Assembly (NCBI RefSeq): GCF_021130785.1 | Contig: NW_025778948.1 | Location: 1-64,000, forward strand | Source: Homalodisca vitripennis | Lineage: Eukaryota > Arthropoda > Insecta > Hemiptera > Cicadellidae | Reading direction: 5' to 3' | DNA: 64,000 nucleotides | Shown here: one piece after another, positions 35,174 through 47,891 of the stretch | Position numbering within the stretch: the stretch's first letter is position 1 | Layout: every line of letters starts with the position of its first letter | Made by a program: the position numbers and the translations under genes | The notes under the pieces: generated by a model | What the model was told of the DNA's origin: nothing | Seen by the model: only the letters and a program-made list of their open reading frames with translations | The model's database searches: none

Positions 35174-36889
35174 GTTCAAAGTAACCAATATAACCTCCAT
35201 CTACAACAACAACTGTTTATGTTAAAATGTTTCGACAGAACGCTTTAAGCCTTTCAATATACATTGACGTAATTGTTCAAAATGATAAGTTATGTAAAAC
35301 AACTTTAGAATCCATTAAATAAATGCAAGACATCCTTTTACTTCCTTCATGTTCTGGTTTGTAATATTATTCCAATGGTAGATGACATGGACTTCTGACT
35401 AGCTGCAGACAGTTTTTCTTAGGGTAACTGAGAATGACGTGTCACGGAAAATGTTGTTTTACGTGGAGCTTCAGCACTAGGGTGTAATAATGTCAAAGCT
35501 GAAGTTCTTAAAGAAAACGTTTTCTCCGTTTCCAAACCTTTCATCATTTTTATTTAACCTTAGCCTCATATTCGGAATTTCCCTGATAATATGAAGATTG
35601 CCGAAGTATTTTCAATTTACAAAATAATGGCGTATTTTAGACCAATCTCTTTGTTTAATGTGTTGTTTCAGATAATAGAAAAAAAATATTAAAGTAGCAG
35701 TTGGTTGGATTCCCCGAAGCAAATAAGATTATGTACAACTTTAAATGGGGATTTAGACAACATAAAAACATAACTGACGCTCTCTAATATGTTTCTTTTT
35801 GTTGTTTGTCTACAATTGATTGCTAAATGTTGGTAGAAATATTTACTATACCATTTTAAAATTGCCTAAGTTAGAACAATTGATTTATAGTTTTAAATGC
35901 CACTAATAATGCACACAACGTGATCTGGACTTAAAGATATTTAGATAGCATTGCAGATGCGTATCACCATTATGATGAGTATGCTCAACTTAAGAAGATA
36001 TAACAAATTATTTCACGCGCAATACACTTGACCTATGTACATAAAACAAATTATTTAGTTTTAGCATTAAGTATCAGTTACCTATAATGATTTGTCAATG
36101 CAGTAATATTAGTTTGCATTTATTTTAGATGATCTAATATATAAACAAAGAACAGGTCTTGAAAACATATGTTGTAAAATATTATCTTATACAGTATAGA
36201 GACCAATCGTATAATATTAGTTAGTAGTGTCTGTGGTTGTTTGTAGTTGATAATGAAATGGTAAACTAAAAACATAAACGCTTGACCTTATTTCATCTCT
36301 CAATAACACTTTATCTCAAAGCACCATATCATACAATAGTGGTTCTTGTATCCTTTGATTATATTCGTTACACAAGAGATAACTCATCCAATGCTATACA
36401 CTGAAGCACAGAAAGTGAGCTCTGATACTTCCCTCTAAGAATAAAAGTAAAATAAAAGTAAATATTAAAATGGCAAAGTAAATATCCCCTTCAACATTGC
36501 TAGTTTATATGTATGGCTAAGATCAATTTAAGTACTTTCTAATCTTTCCCTTCTAAATAAAATTTAGACAAGTGAAGAAATGTGACAATCGTACAAATTT
36601 TCAAGCAAAAATAATCATACCTAAAAACAAAAATATTAAAGTTTTGGTTGGTTTAAATAAACTTAAACAGGAACTAATACTGAACGTATTTAAAGACCCT
36701 AGATTCATAGAGACATGCATTTTCCATGAACAGTATATGTGATACTAAAAGTTAATCAATTTCAGATTTCTAATCACCTTTATGTTTACTTTAAAAATAA
36801 GAGAACCTTAATTCCAAGTACTGTAAAACTTAGTTACGTAACTGAAAAACATTTGATGCAGTTTCAATTTATATTCAATATTTAATATA
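35174..36889. other. AT-rich, no gene seen
   Basis: No supported feature. Confidence 0.5.
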
Positions 36890-37820
36890 TAGACACTTAT
36901 TCATCAAATACCATAACAATATACTCTGGATAACAATATAACTTTTACGGCAGTGCAAGTACTTTTCTCCCTCTGAAAGTAAAGTAAGTGAGAAAGTGGC
37001 TATGAAGAATACTTCTGTCAATGCTGATATAAAAGACAGCTTTTCGACAACGTGGAGGTCGTTTAAGTAAAATAAATTAAAAGGAGAGTAAATGAAAATT
37101 TGTTTATACATCTTAAAAATAAGTAACAGGCAGAAATTATTTTATACTATGGATAAAAGTATTTTTCTTCATCTTTAGAACTATATTACCAAAGAATATA
37201 TATTATAATATATTTGGAGTAAATTTTTGTAGACGATACCACTATCGACAAGTATAAATAGAAAAGTTTTAGAAATTATTAAAAGTATTATGGTAATACA
37301 ATAGAATCGTGCACAGAGTGTTCACGAACATTCCAGAAATATTTCGGAATCTTCTTCAGATTTTTGTTTTTTTATTTAAATTCAGAAATAACTAAAGGGA
37401 AACAATTTAAATGTCTTACATTTATGTTTGTAGAGTCTTTATAAAGAGTAAAGGATATATTGCATTGTCACATCACATTCAAGATGATGGACGGTTGAAG
37501 TTTTCTAATCTGGAAGAAGCTGTAATTGTTTATATGTTTACGACTTTTTTAACCGTGTATTACAACTTTTAAACGGTTAAATCAATATTATTCATTGTCC
37601 GGGATTAAACCATAACTTGTTTACGGTATTTGTTGAAAACTAATTCTAACGTCCACAATATTGAAACGTTATATGATTTATTATTATTCTCTTATTTGAG
37701 ACGGCATGAAAAATAACCGTGTTACATTTAAGTTTTGCTACCTTTCCTGATTTATGAAATAAAAGAATATTGACTAAAACACATATATAGAGACAGGTGG
37801 TAAACTGAACATTTCTGTTT
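36890..37820 (+). repeat. Diverged repeat preceding copy B, also present at 62,290-63,340
   Basis: 36,910-37,105 aligns without long gaps to 62,300-62,490 (shared ACTCTGGATAACAATA, AAGTAAAGTAAGT, TCAATGCTGATATAAAA, TGGAGGTCGT). Further similarity at 37,265-37,300 and 37,660-37,800 matches about 62,722-62,770 and 63,190-63,330. Minus-strand frames are similar at protein level in both copies, but substitutions show no third-position bias, so I treat this as a non-coding repeat. Confidence 0.7.
37320..37354. promoter_or_regulatory. Heat-shock-element-like array
   Basis: Four contiguous alternating pentamers fit nTTCnnGAAnnTTCnnGAAn exactly (37,321-37,338), followed by TTCgGAA and TTC at 37,343-37,354. 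This is the binding pattern known for heat shock factor. No promoter or heat-shock gene is visible nearby, so it may be chance or part of a repeat. Confidence 0.4.
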
Positions 37821-38454
37821 TATGTTTATTATTTCCAAGTTTGGTACAGTCTAAAAGAACCGACAATCTGCAAGAGTTTTCATAAATAATAAGCTGTAAT
37901 GTTCATTTGAGTAAAGAAATGAACATATAGAAAGAAAATGTACTAATTTGTCAGTTCACAAGCTAGTCATAATTTTGACTGGTGATGTTAGTGTAAAACT
38001 ATCTCAATAGTCTAAACAACTATTAAGAAATTTGCTTTAACTATACAATTACACTGTATTCTGATACCATCTCTTATATTGCATATAATATTCTGTATGT
38101 AGAATACGTACTTGTTTTATCTCCTCTGAAAGAATATATCTACATTTTAAACAAATTGTTCGTTGTGTATTGGTTGTATTCGGATGTTTCAAAATGATAA
38201 ATTGAAAATAGAAATAACATAACAAAACGTTGCTTATATTTTATTTAAACAATTAATTGTAATTTGTAATAGGATAATTGTTTATTTTAATTTCAAGATA
38301 TTAGTAATATATTTTTTGTAGACATGCAGCCACCAGATGAGAGCTAGTTTTGATACTAGCCATTTCTCTAGAAAATTTAACCATTTTTCTCAGAACGAAG
38401 TTTTTATTTCAATTACATTGATTTTAACCAGATTGATTAACAGGTACGAAGCAA

Positions 38455-38655
38455 TCACTTGCACAGTAATCCTTCGTCACTAGTGGCTGCTATCCTACCA
38501 CCCGTCTTCGTTATACAGATCTACTATAACGGGATCAGAAAACTCATTTACACTATAATCCTGTGGCACCTACCTCGTCAGCGGCTGTTCTTCTGGTAAG
38601 TTTCTTCATTATACAGATACACTATAACTGGATCGGTAAAATCTTTTGCACAAGA
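38455..38655 (+). repeat. Tandem repeat of about 98 bp, two units plus a partial
   Basis: TTATACAGAT recurs at 38,511 and 38,609 with matching surroundings (TACTATAACGGGATC and CACTATAACTGGATC; TGCACAGTAATCC and TACACTATAATCC). Related sequence lies at about 28,280-28,400 in copy A. Confidence 0.65.
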
Positions 38656-39549
38656 GATGAACCGAAGAGACGAAGTAGCGAAGAACTTGACTGTACGTAA
38701 CAAAAGAGGAAGTGCACCGACCGACTAACTGCCTTGTGATTAGACCTCTATATATTGAACCGCGAGAAATGTACGTACCAAATAACAAATTTCTCCAACC
38801 TGTTGATTAACATAAAAAAAATTAGTGGATAGACAGACGGACATAAAAACGGACAGCTCCTTAACCTTACGATACTAAATTCAATATCGTTATTCTTTGT
38901 AAGAAAATAAATCTTTGTACACAATTTAAAGTCTAAGTCAGGTTACTTCTTCAATAGTTTTCACTCGGAAAGTTGAGTCGACAAATAGTAAGACGAGCAA
39001 GTGTAATAGAAATCTGTGTGAGGTTCTTATTAAAGGGTGAAAATTCGATTAAATATTGTAACAAATCCAATTAAGACATTTTAAAATTTAAACTTAAATA
39101 AACATAAAATAATAACATGTTTGTATCTCATAAGTTTTAACCCAGGGTAATTAGTGGTATTTGCGATAAAAACGCACATAAAGTCCACCTGTCTATCCGT
39201 ATAGCTGAGTGATAACTTTTCATGTAAATGTCCCAGAGAACTGAATGATATTGGTAGATAATGTTCCTTTGGCCGAAGGAAAAAACTATGGATTTTGTGG
39301 TTAAAAAGAAAAGGGCTACGTCCTTCTGCCTATCTTTCTGTGTGATAACTTTTATTGATGCTAAAAAATATTAACACAACATTGATTGTTCTGAATCATA
39401 GACTTATCTCATTATTCGTAGGGGAGCTAAAGAATAAAAGTTCCGTAAAGCTTCTCTCTCTACGTACTTGCACTATGTTTTGTTTCATTACATTGGGCTT
39501 TTAAGTACCACATTCTATCAGTTTATACTGTCAAAGCATAATTTATGTA

Positions 39550-39550
<1 letters not shown>

Positions 39551-39580
<30 letters not shown>

Positions 39581-39587
39581 CACAGGC

Positions 39588-39638
<51 letters not shown>
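39551..39638. repeat. (CA)n and (TA)n microsatellites
   Basis: CA run 39,551-39,574 and TA run 39,590-39,638. They produce repetitive open frames on both strands that are not genes. Confidence 0.95.
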
Positions 39639-39640
<2 letters not shown>

Positions 39641-39681
39641 AAGATATATTATGGATACGATTAGCATTACATTCATCGTTG

Positions 39682-39930
39682 GAAGTGCCGATGGCCGATC
39701 GGACTTAAGGCATTGGGCTTTGGGAGTTAGATATCGCACAGGTTGAAATCCTGTCCATGACCGATGCATATTTTATCAGTACCATATTTTATGCATATTT
39801 TATCGCCAGGCAATGTATCGACTCTCCTTCTATGTCTGTCTTGATAAGATCCTCGCTCAGTCCTGTAGTCCATTAGGACAGCAGAATAAGGCTCAAATGG
39901 AATTGGCCAGAACATTAAAATATTACATAT
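39682..39930 (+). mobile_element. tRNA-derived SINE
   Basis: The first 80 bases look like a degenerate tRNA with RNA polymerase III internal promoters: box A TGGCCGATCGG (39,692-39,702) and box B GGTTGAAATCC (39,741-39,751). The spacing fits a tRNA with a long variable arm (Leu or Ser type). A body without tRNA similarity follows to about 39,930, where AT-rich sequence resumes. It sits directly after the CA/TA microsatellite. A functional tRNA is unlikely because the stem ends do not pair well and sequence continues as a SINE body. Confidence 0.7.
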
Positions 39931-40340
39931 CATAATAATATTAGTTTGATATGTGAGGTGCATCAATACATTTAAATGCAAACACAATATGTTTCATGAA
40001 CCTTCAGTTGAGTTTTGTTAAAATATTTAGTCAAATTAACTAATTAATTTCTAAATTTTATATTTTTTAATTACTGTAGTTAAAATACATACTTTATGCA
40101 AAAATTTAAGTCTTTTATGTTATATAGTTGTTATATGTTGTTACCTATAAATTAGGAATATTTTAATTCTTAGTTTCCTTATAACACTGTAAGTTTATAT
40201 TAACATTATATATAAAAGATTAATTCGTCGAACTAATTGACCATCTAAAACATAGGTAGAAATTATAACACAAAATATGTAAATTTTAATGTGATAACAT
40301 TGTAAAGGGATTTGATTGACTGAAGTAAGCATGTAAACCT

Positions 40341-40441
40341 GCAGTGTTGTGCGCGAGCTATGGAAGAACAACTACCTCATTAGAGACTCAGATGCTACTT
40401 CAAGACAATGAGGCAACAACAATACAGTCCCCCGGAGCTTT
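40341..40441. other. Conserved core of the duplicated segment (copy B)
   Basis: Partner of 30,320-30,420. See that entry for identity and fold. Confidence 0.6.
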
Positions 40442-40912
40442 TTATCGTTTCTTTTGTCTTGATACACTGAAACTTTATCCGTTGAGATATCGATTTTCAT
40501 TCCATTGTATAACTTTTTCGGTCGAGGTATATTTATTCGTTAGTAATGGTTCAACCAGTTAGTTATACTAATAAAAACATATTATCATTAGTATTTCTGG
40601 AAGCAAATAAGCTTCGTTTCTATTTTACATGAAGCGTTGGCTTTAAAGTTTTATTACAACCAATAAAATTCAAAAGAAATGATAATATGAGGTCACATAT
40701 CTGAATTCAAGAGACGTTAGAAATAACATGCTTTTACAGAACACAGGTAATTTGAAACGCTGCAAAATAACATCTTGATCGGTAGAATGCCATAGAGCTT
40801 GGAACGCCGTAGATCCAAGTCACTAGAGTATGTTGCTTTTGGATATTAGAACAATTGAGGAATTCCGCGACCTCAAATATTGTAAAGTATTACCTCATTT
40901 GGCTAAAATGCA

Positions 40913-40916
<4 letters not shown>

Positions 40917-40961
<45 letters not shown>
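40917..40961. repeat. (TA)n microsatellite
   Basis: Uninterrupted TA run of about 22 units. Confidence 0.95.
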
Positions 40962-40963
<2 letters not shown>

Positions 40964-43900
40964 CATATTATATATTAATATATAATAATTTGTTTAGTAA
41001 TTTATAAATTTTTGGAAAACTTTTTATTTCTATATAGTTACTTATAAAACCAATATACAATATTTTCTATTGCTGTTATTAACGAAGTTATTTAAAGAAC
41101 TATGAAGAATTTTGTGTATAAACGTCAATTCGTTATCAAGATATCTGTAGTCAGGCAAATAAAGAGACAAACAACATTAATAAGGTCCAGCCTTTTAAGA
41201 TATAGGCTTTCCTTTTAATATACAGTATAGTACTAGCTTCCCCGGGATAAATGTATGCTTATAACAAATATATAAAAAGAACTAAAAAATTAGAGCCTAT
41301 CGTTCCACAATATATAGTATAAATATTTTAAAAATATTTAAAAAATTTTTACATTCTATCTTAATTTATTATACGCTAGATAACATAAATAATAATATTT
41401 TTACCAAAATTGCGTTTATATTTACTTTAATATTATTGTTATTATTATCAAAACAGATATGTTCTTAAACATAAGCATCAAGTGACACATATAAACTGCT
41501 ATTATCTTGACATAGAGAGAAGCGCTTTTTGTACGTAGAAAAATAAGTAAGGGTACAGTAATGGATAATTTAAAGAAAAACAATACAAGAAAGCTAAAAG
41601 TAATCTAGTAACAGAAAGATTCACAAGCTCTTATCTTAGATACAACCGGCTTGGTTAGCCCCTCAGGTAGTTTAATATTATATTTTACACATATGTTAAC
41701 ATTCCTTTACTGTGATATTGTTGTGCAAATATAAAACGGATATTTCGTTTTAATTCATTAAATTAGTATAGTTTTGTCAATGAAATCCTTTAAAATATTA
41801 AAATTTATTACAGTGGGTTTTGATTGCTTATACACATTTCTAACCTGAAGCTGACATATTCAGATTTGGATTTTCAGTGAAAAAAAGTTTATTTTCCATG
41901 TCCTTTAATGTTATTTAAACGGATTATGGGAACTTGTGTAATGTTTCAATAGCATACATTAAACGGTGAATTAAATTATTTCATCGGTTAATGAATGATA
42001 TGTGACGATATGAAAAATGATTATGGTTTATTACACCGTACTCTTCAAACTATTCAATTCAATGTACAGAAGTTGAAAATAGATCTTTTTCAGTAACAAA
42101 GGGTTATATACATAATAGTGGGGGATAAGAGACATTATTTTATTATATTTTTCAACTATTTATAGCTATAAATGTGTCATTAAATTAAGGCGTATGTTGA
42201 TTACAATGAAATAAAACTTTGTATACTACCCATACAGTATACAATTTGAAATAAAATTTGAAGGTTTTATTAATGTAACTATTATACAGCTGTAATTCCT
42301 TATGGTGGTAAAATCAATGTGAAACAGATTTCTTATCCATCCTCTACATCTCCTTAGTGGGTTGGTGATTTATGACCATTCTGAATAAACTTTATAAAAC
42401 ATCATAAAAAGGCTCTTAAACTAATAGTATAGTAATTTATACATAGTATGTCTTTAAAAACTCTGAAAAAGTTATTATTTCAATAATATTATTGTGTAAA
42501 ATATTATAATACATTATATAAAACATTTTTGAGTTTTGATAACTTAATATTTTTTCACAAGTTTCATATTTTTATTTAATATAATGCAATAGTTTTGAAC
42601 AGATAAAATCAATGATCATCGAATATGAAATTAAAATGTTTACCAGAACATTAATAAAAGAGTAACTGTTTAGGGTTATAGTTATTATTTTAAGCCTTTA
42701 CTTCCTGACTTTCAAAATATAATTACTTAACAAATAACAAATATATTCTTGTTATACTTATACCTTAGGTATTTATTGGAGGAAGAAGATCTCAATATAC
42801 AAAAATACCCTTAGATAGTACAAGGTTAACACCTATCTAGCGAATTTCATATTATGTAAGAATATACGAATTGAAGTAATCATTTTATTGTCATTATGTA
42901 AATACAGAAAAGTAAATACAACATTTTGTCACTAAAAATATAAGAATAATATAAAAAATATATACAGAATATTTAATAAAAAACTAAATGTAATATTAAT
43001 TACAGTTAAAATAATAAAACAAAATTTACATAAAATGTATACTTTTAGTAGTAAAGTATAAAGGTAAGAAGGCGATAAAGAACTCTGCTGACATGTCGAG
43101 TACAAGGTCTTAAAGTACAGACGGTACTCTGAGGACTAATAAACTGTTCGCTTTATTCCTTTGAGATTATCTTACTGTTATGTATACTTACTTTGCATCG
43201 AATCTTCTACATGAAGGCCTACAAGCCAGAATTATATAACAATATTATCCACACATAAGTATAGGGAAATACTTAATTCTGCATTAGATGTAGTTTTATA
43301 TTGTAGATCTACTGAAGGCGAGTTTCCAAAACTTTTAATAATAAATTATTTTTTATAATACGAGTAGTTTTTATTATTTTTACGTCCTGATTCACGTTAG
43401 AAAAACACACTTTGCATACCTAGCGGGTAATATTGCATAACTTCTAAAGTAAAAAACAATTGTATCCTGATCCTGATCAGATCGATAAACGATAACTTGG
43501 CTGAACATCGATTTGCCCAGGTTTATGCTTTTAACTCCTTTTTTAATTTCTTGCTTATCTTGAAATAAAACTTCTAACAAACAAAATCCATTATAATAGA
43601 TGTAAAGTATGCAAACGAACTACATATGTATTTATTCAATGTGAGATCAAGAAGTATCAGAACCTTCCAGTCTTGTTTTAACAAATAATATATAATAAAT
43701 ACTATTTTGTGGTATAAATTGACCCTCGTTCACTTTTAGTTTACATATATTTCTAAAAATTTTGTTTAAAATTTCATATTTTTCTGGTTAGTTTATATAA
43801 TTATATTGGTCATAGTTACCAACACTTATTGCAGAGTTTTAAGTTTAAAAGAATTTCATTATGAAACTAACCTAGTTCCCCAACATTATGTAGTTTAGTC

Positions 43901-44620
43901 TCTTACCAACATGTATTTGAAAATTAGGCATAACCATTTAAAATGTTTAATTGACCTGATTTATAATAGGTTTAAAAATAAAATTTCGTATATCCGTTGT
44001 TTGGTTTAAATATCTCTCATACATTTTTGATTATAATTCACAATAACATTTGATTAAACTGGAAAATACTTTATATGGATCTCTAAGTAATTTAAATAAC
44101 ATTTACTCTAAATCATTTCGTCGTCTCATTAACATAAAAATTTGGGATAGGCTCTCTATAACTTCCTTCTTCAACAATATCTTTAGAAAATTTCCATAGA
44201 TTATGTCTAATTACTAATACGTAGAAAACAGATAGGCTTTAAAACTCCATTAGACATGCGCCATCACATAGATCATTCATGTCGATGTATAAATGAATAT
44301 TTTTTTATTTATAAAATAAAAATTTACTATTAAGTAAATAGTATTAACTATTAAATAAGGTAGGGTGCTAGGCAAAGTGCTTCAACGCAAGAGTGTGCTA
44401 AAATAAAAGATGTTGCCTATCTTTGACATTTACATTCCAGTCTATTATTTTTCTTTTATTCTATCAATGAAAAAGCCGCACGTAAAAATCTGATGATTTA
44501 TACTACTCAGTGGGTCTTCACATTTAATTACTTACCTATTTTCTCGCTGCCATAGTTACTCATAAGGCAAATGTAAGAACATTTATTAACGCTTAGTCAA
44601 ATACAGTGGAATGATATGCC

Positions 44621-44960
44621 CATCTTCAATATATTAAACCTATGTGTCACTTCGATTTTGATATATTGTATTTCATTAATAAATATTATAATTTGCTTTA
44701 TACCCAAAGGGGATTTATTAGCACAAGTTTAATCATATCAATCTGATGAATGGAATACTTAAATGTGCGCTCATTTAAAGTATTGCTCATTTAACCCTTA
44801 ACTGAACAGTTGAATCGTTTATGATGGAAGATACACATTGCGGAATGAGGCAAAAATCTAAATTATGAAATTTGAACAGTGTAATTAATTATGCTTGCAT
44901 TCTGTTAAGACGTATCTACAGGTTGGTGGGCAACGTTTAGAAGTTATAGCAACATCAGCT
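44621..44960. other. AT-rich, no gene seen
   Basis: No supported feature. Confidence 0.5.
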
Positions 44961-45360
44961 ACCAACTTGAAGTCCGTCATTTCGGACTGCTGCGGAAGTT
45001 TCCAAATGGGAATGAATATGTAAAACATAGTTATAAGCCATTTTCTGGACAACAAATATAAATTCTATTTTTGTATTATGTGTAGGAGCTTTGCTCTGTA
45101 AAGACTTATCACGGTCTATTAAATAATTGTGTTAGAAACATGTATCAGGTGAGTTAGATTCCGCTCCTCAGGCACACTGCACCGTGTTTGGTAATGATGG
45201 CGTTGTACATAAATTAATTATCTTGAGTAAATATAGTAATCTAAACTAAATTATAACACTGGAGGTGTGTGGGATCCTTTATCCACATTACGCTGTTAAT
45301 TTCCTGAAAATGAATTTACGTTCCGCTCCACAAACACTAAATGTATCGATGATAGGTTAA
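44960..45360 (+). repeat. Second diverged duplication, left copy
   Basis: Patches match 51,384-51,487 (GGACAACAAATATAA, TATGTAGGAG), 52,220-52,280 (TAGATTCCGCTC, GGCAC) and 52,770-52,890 (TTTCCTGAA, TGAATTTACGT, ACAAACACTAAATGT). The right copy is interrupted by a LINE fragment and a SINE. No coding frame. Confidence 0.7.
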
Positions 45361-46230
45361 AAACTAATAATAGTTCATATGTATTAGTACAGTTTGTTTC
45401 AGTTATAACAGGGTAGAAGGTATATGTGCCTGGAGAGTAACGTTTCGCAGTACACACATTGTAAATTTTTGACATTGATGGGTTTAGACATTGTATTTAA
45501 TATCCACCATCAGGTAAAGCTGGGTATCTTGGGTAAACATATTAATGTTCCTTGTAATAGACATACAATATACACATTGGATAGGACAAACTTTCCGTGA
45601 TACATTCCAACTAACATTAACTTAAATCTGTATCAGTTGAAATTAAATGTTTTGGGCATAATTTGAATAATCGCATATCCCCATAGAAGGAACTGTGTAA
45701 AATAATTCTAACCTTATACTTATTCAAATATGTTAGATTGTGATATATATTTACAATAGTTTATATATGTTATATACCGTAACGGTACTCCTGCAGATTA
45801 ATTACGGCTTGTTTACGAGCTTTGTATATTATTTTAGGCCACTCATAAAAATTCAATATATATATATATTTATTTATTTAATAAAAAGTCATAATAAAAA
45901 TCCAAAAATTACTCAAGTGTACAGTAGATACCACTGATACCAAACTACAACAGTCGTGGGTCAACAAGTCTCACCTTTTGTGTCCTCTTTACGATTTTAT
46001 TGCAGTTGGCATCTGGCTTGTGTGGTATTATTAATTTACAGCAAAATAAAACTATTTCAAATCATCATACAATAGTTTTGTTCTTTTCACTATGTTGTTT
46101 ATGTTAATTAGGAATGATATATGAGTTTACTACAAGAACTAACGCTCATCACTTCAGTTCTGGAATATTTTTTTTATTTTATGTTCTCTGTACGGTATAT
46201 CATCAATCAACTGACTAATATACTTAAATC
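45361..46230. other. AT-rich, no gene seen
   Basis: No supported gene; inverted 18-base match to 34,519-34,536 at about 45,957-45,974. Confidence 0.5.
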
Positions 46231-46560
46231 ATGCATGAAGATCCATTTATAGATAAGAATTCCCCTAATAAATGTAAAGCAACTTGGACAGTTATTAATA
46301 GACAAAGGGAAGGAACCACCAGCTTGGTTAAGAACTCAACACAGCATACAGCATACATCCTGATGTCTTCAAACATTTCTTCGTCTCATCAGTGGATGAG
46401 TATGCATAAAATTCAATGCCACAACCAGTACAGAAGTCAAGTATCTGATAAAGGCTAATACTGTGCAAACGATTACTTTTATTGTTTCTTCTGTATCGCC
46501 TAGTGAAGTGTTGAAAATAATTTTCACTTTGAAGTCCATTTACAAAATAAAGGTGTAACT
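46231..46560 (+). pseudogene. Non-LTR retrotransposon fragment (between endonuclease and RT)
   Basis: Two frames joined by frame changes give a reading typical of jockey-like ORF2: SPNKCKATWTVINRQRE (frame from 46,231), HPDVFKHFFVSSVDEYA (second frame), then TFIVSSVSPSEVLKIIFTLKS (third frame, about 46,478-46,540). Such segments lie just before the RT palm in jockey-superfamily ORF2 proteins. No RT core follows, so this is a 5'- and 3'-truncated relic. It is not the same sequence as the element at 54-61 kb. Confidence 0.6.
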
Positions 46561-47854
46561 CGCAATGAACTTACCTCTAATGGCAAATATCAGCAGAAGT
46601 ATCTACCACATATGTGATTATTGTTTACCTCACCACTTGTTGAAAATGACACATGATCGGCCGGTTTACAGTTTATAGCGTTTTACCGCAAAAGAATTGT
46701 TTTCGTTACTGCAAATTCCGGTTTTGCCATGTGACACTGAAACGTTATAAGTACAGTTTGCCCATACTATAGCATTATATTCAAGCTTGCCATTGTTCTA
46801 AAAATTGACATTAAATTTAAAATAAATCAATTAGTAATACTGTACAATTACAGACGATGAAAAAATAACTACTCTAAAAATTAGCAATTAGAGAATAGTC
46901 AGTAAAATATTGAGAACTAGTACGTATGAAACACAAATTTAGCGTAGTTCTCGAATGTAATACATGTACCATAAAGAGTTTTAATTTTATAAGTTGTGAC
47001 ACGGAAAATGTTTTTCGTTCACAGAATTATTGAACGTATTTAATAGGAGTTGCATAGTTTTTGTGTGAAACAGATTTTAACCATATCTGCAGGAAAAGTC
47101 AATACTTTGACTTTGTGTAAACATCTTAAGTGTGTAAACAACTCTGACATAGCCTACAATTGTATGTTGACATGTAACATTATTTTATATGACACTACAC
47201 AATATGTTTGTGTTTGTATTTGATGACCGTTGCAATATGTTTAGAGAAGAAAGACATACATTGTAATCGAGATACGAGAATAGCAGCAACAATGACAGCC
47301 AGAATACTGAGGTTTCCGCTCGTTGATGCTGAGTAAGCGGAATGCACTGTTAAACTCCAATTAACGCCTTGTGTCGTTTGTCCGCGGTTTGTTTATATAG
47401 ACGGGCTTGAGTTCACAACATTATCATGGTTTCTGGAAATCGCTTTTTGTCACTTTGACAAGCTGAAGTATTATTCATTTCAGAACATTAAAATCAATAA
47501 CTGTTAATAACTATTATATTTGATAAGATAATATATATAATTTCAACACACCTGATGAAACACTGTACTAAATTGTCACAATGTTGAATAATCAGTGAAG
47601 TAAGTAATAGTAGCTTACTTATTGATGTTTCTGTAATATTTTGGTCACCAAATGTAGTTAAATGATTAAAAATGACTATAATTCACAAAAATAAGTGTTA
47701 TAAGTTATTTTAACTCCATGTTGTGGTCTATACCAAAGCTAATTATCTCAATGCAGTTCTTTAAAATAAAATTTCTACTGAAGGCTACGTGTTAGTTAAC
47801 TGTAAAATAAATGCCCAGTTATAATACATGTAACTAACACTTTAAAACTATTTA

Positions 47855-47856
<2 letters not shown>
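46561..47856. other. AT-rich, no gene seen
   Basis: A higher-GC patch at about 47,280-47,470 contains a TATATAG run but no open frame after it. Confidence 0.5.

Positions 47857-47887
<31 letters not shown>
47857..47887. repeat. (TA)n microsatellite
   Basis: About 15 TA units, 60 bases left of the piggyBac relic. Confidence 0.95.

Positions 47888-47891
<4 letters not shown>

Larger units (their letters stand above)
38030..44620 (+). repeat. Diverged duplicated segment, copy B
   Basis: Colinear partner of 27,780-34,260. It contains extra sequence relative to copy A: a tRNA-derived SINE at 39,682-39,930, microsatellites at 39,551-39,638 and 40,917-40,961, and about 0.8 kb at roughly 42,050-42,820. 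These explain most of the changing offset. No gene seen; short frames such as 40,344-40,562 and 43,392-43,580 are not conserved. Confidence 0.65.

Noticed and set aside
36875..37111. Minus-strand frame with a similar protein at 62,337-62,600, suggesting a conserved gene
   Set aside because: The nucleotide differences between copies are spread evenly over codon positions and the ends of the frames differ; better explained as a non-coding repeat.
39682..39763. Functional tRNA gene
   Set aside because: Box A and box B are present, but the outer stem is poor and the sequence continues as a SINE body.
39468..39769. Open frames on both strands around 39.5-39.7 kb
   Set aside because: They run through CA/TA microsatellites and the SINE head.
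47280..47470. Core promoter with TATA box
   Set aside because: A TATATAG run in slightly higher GC sequence, but no open frame or transcript evidence downstream.
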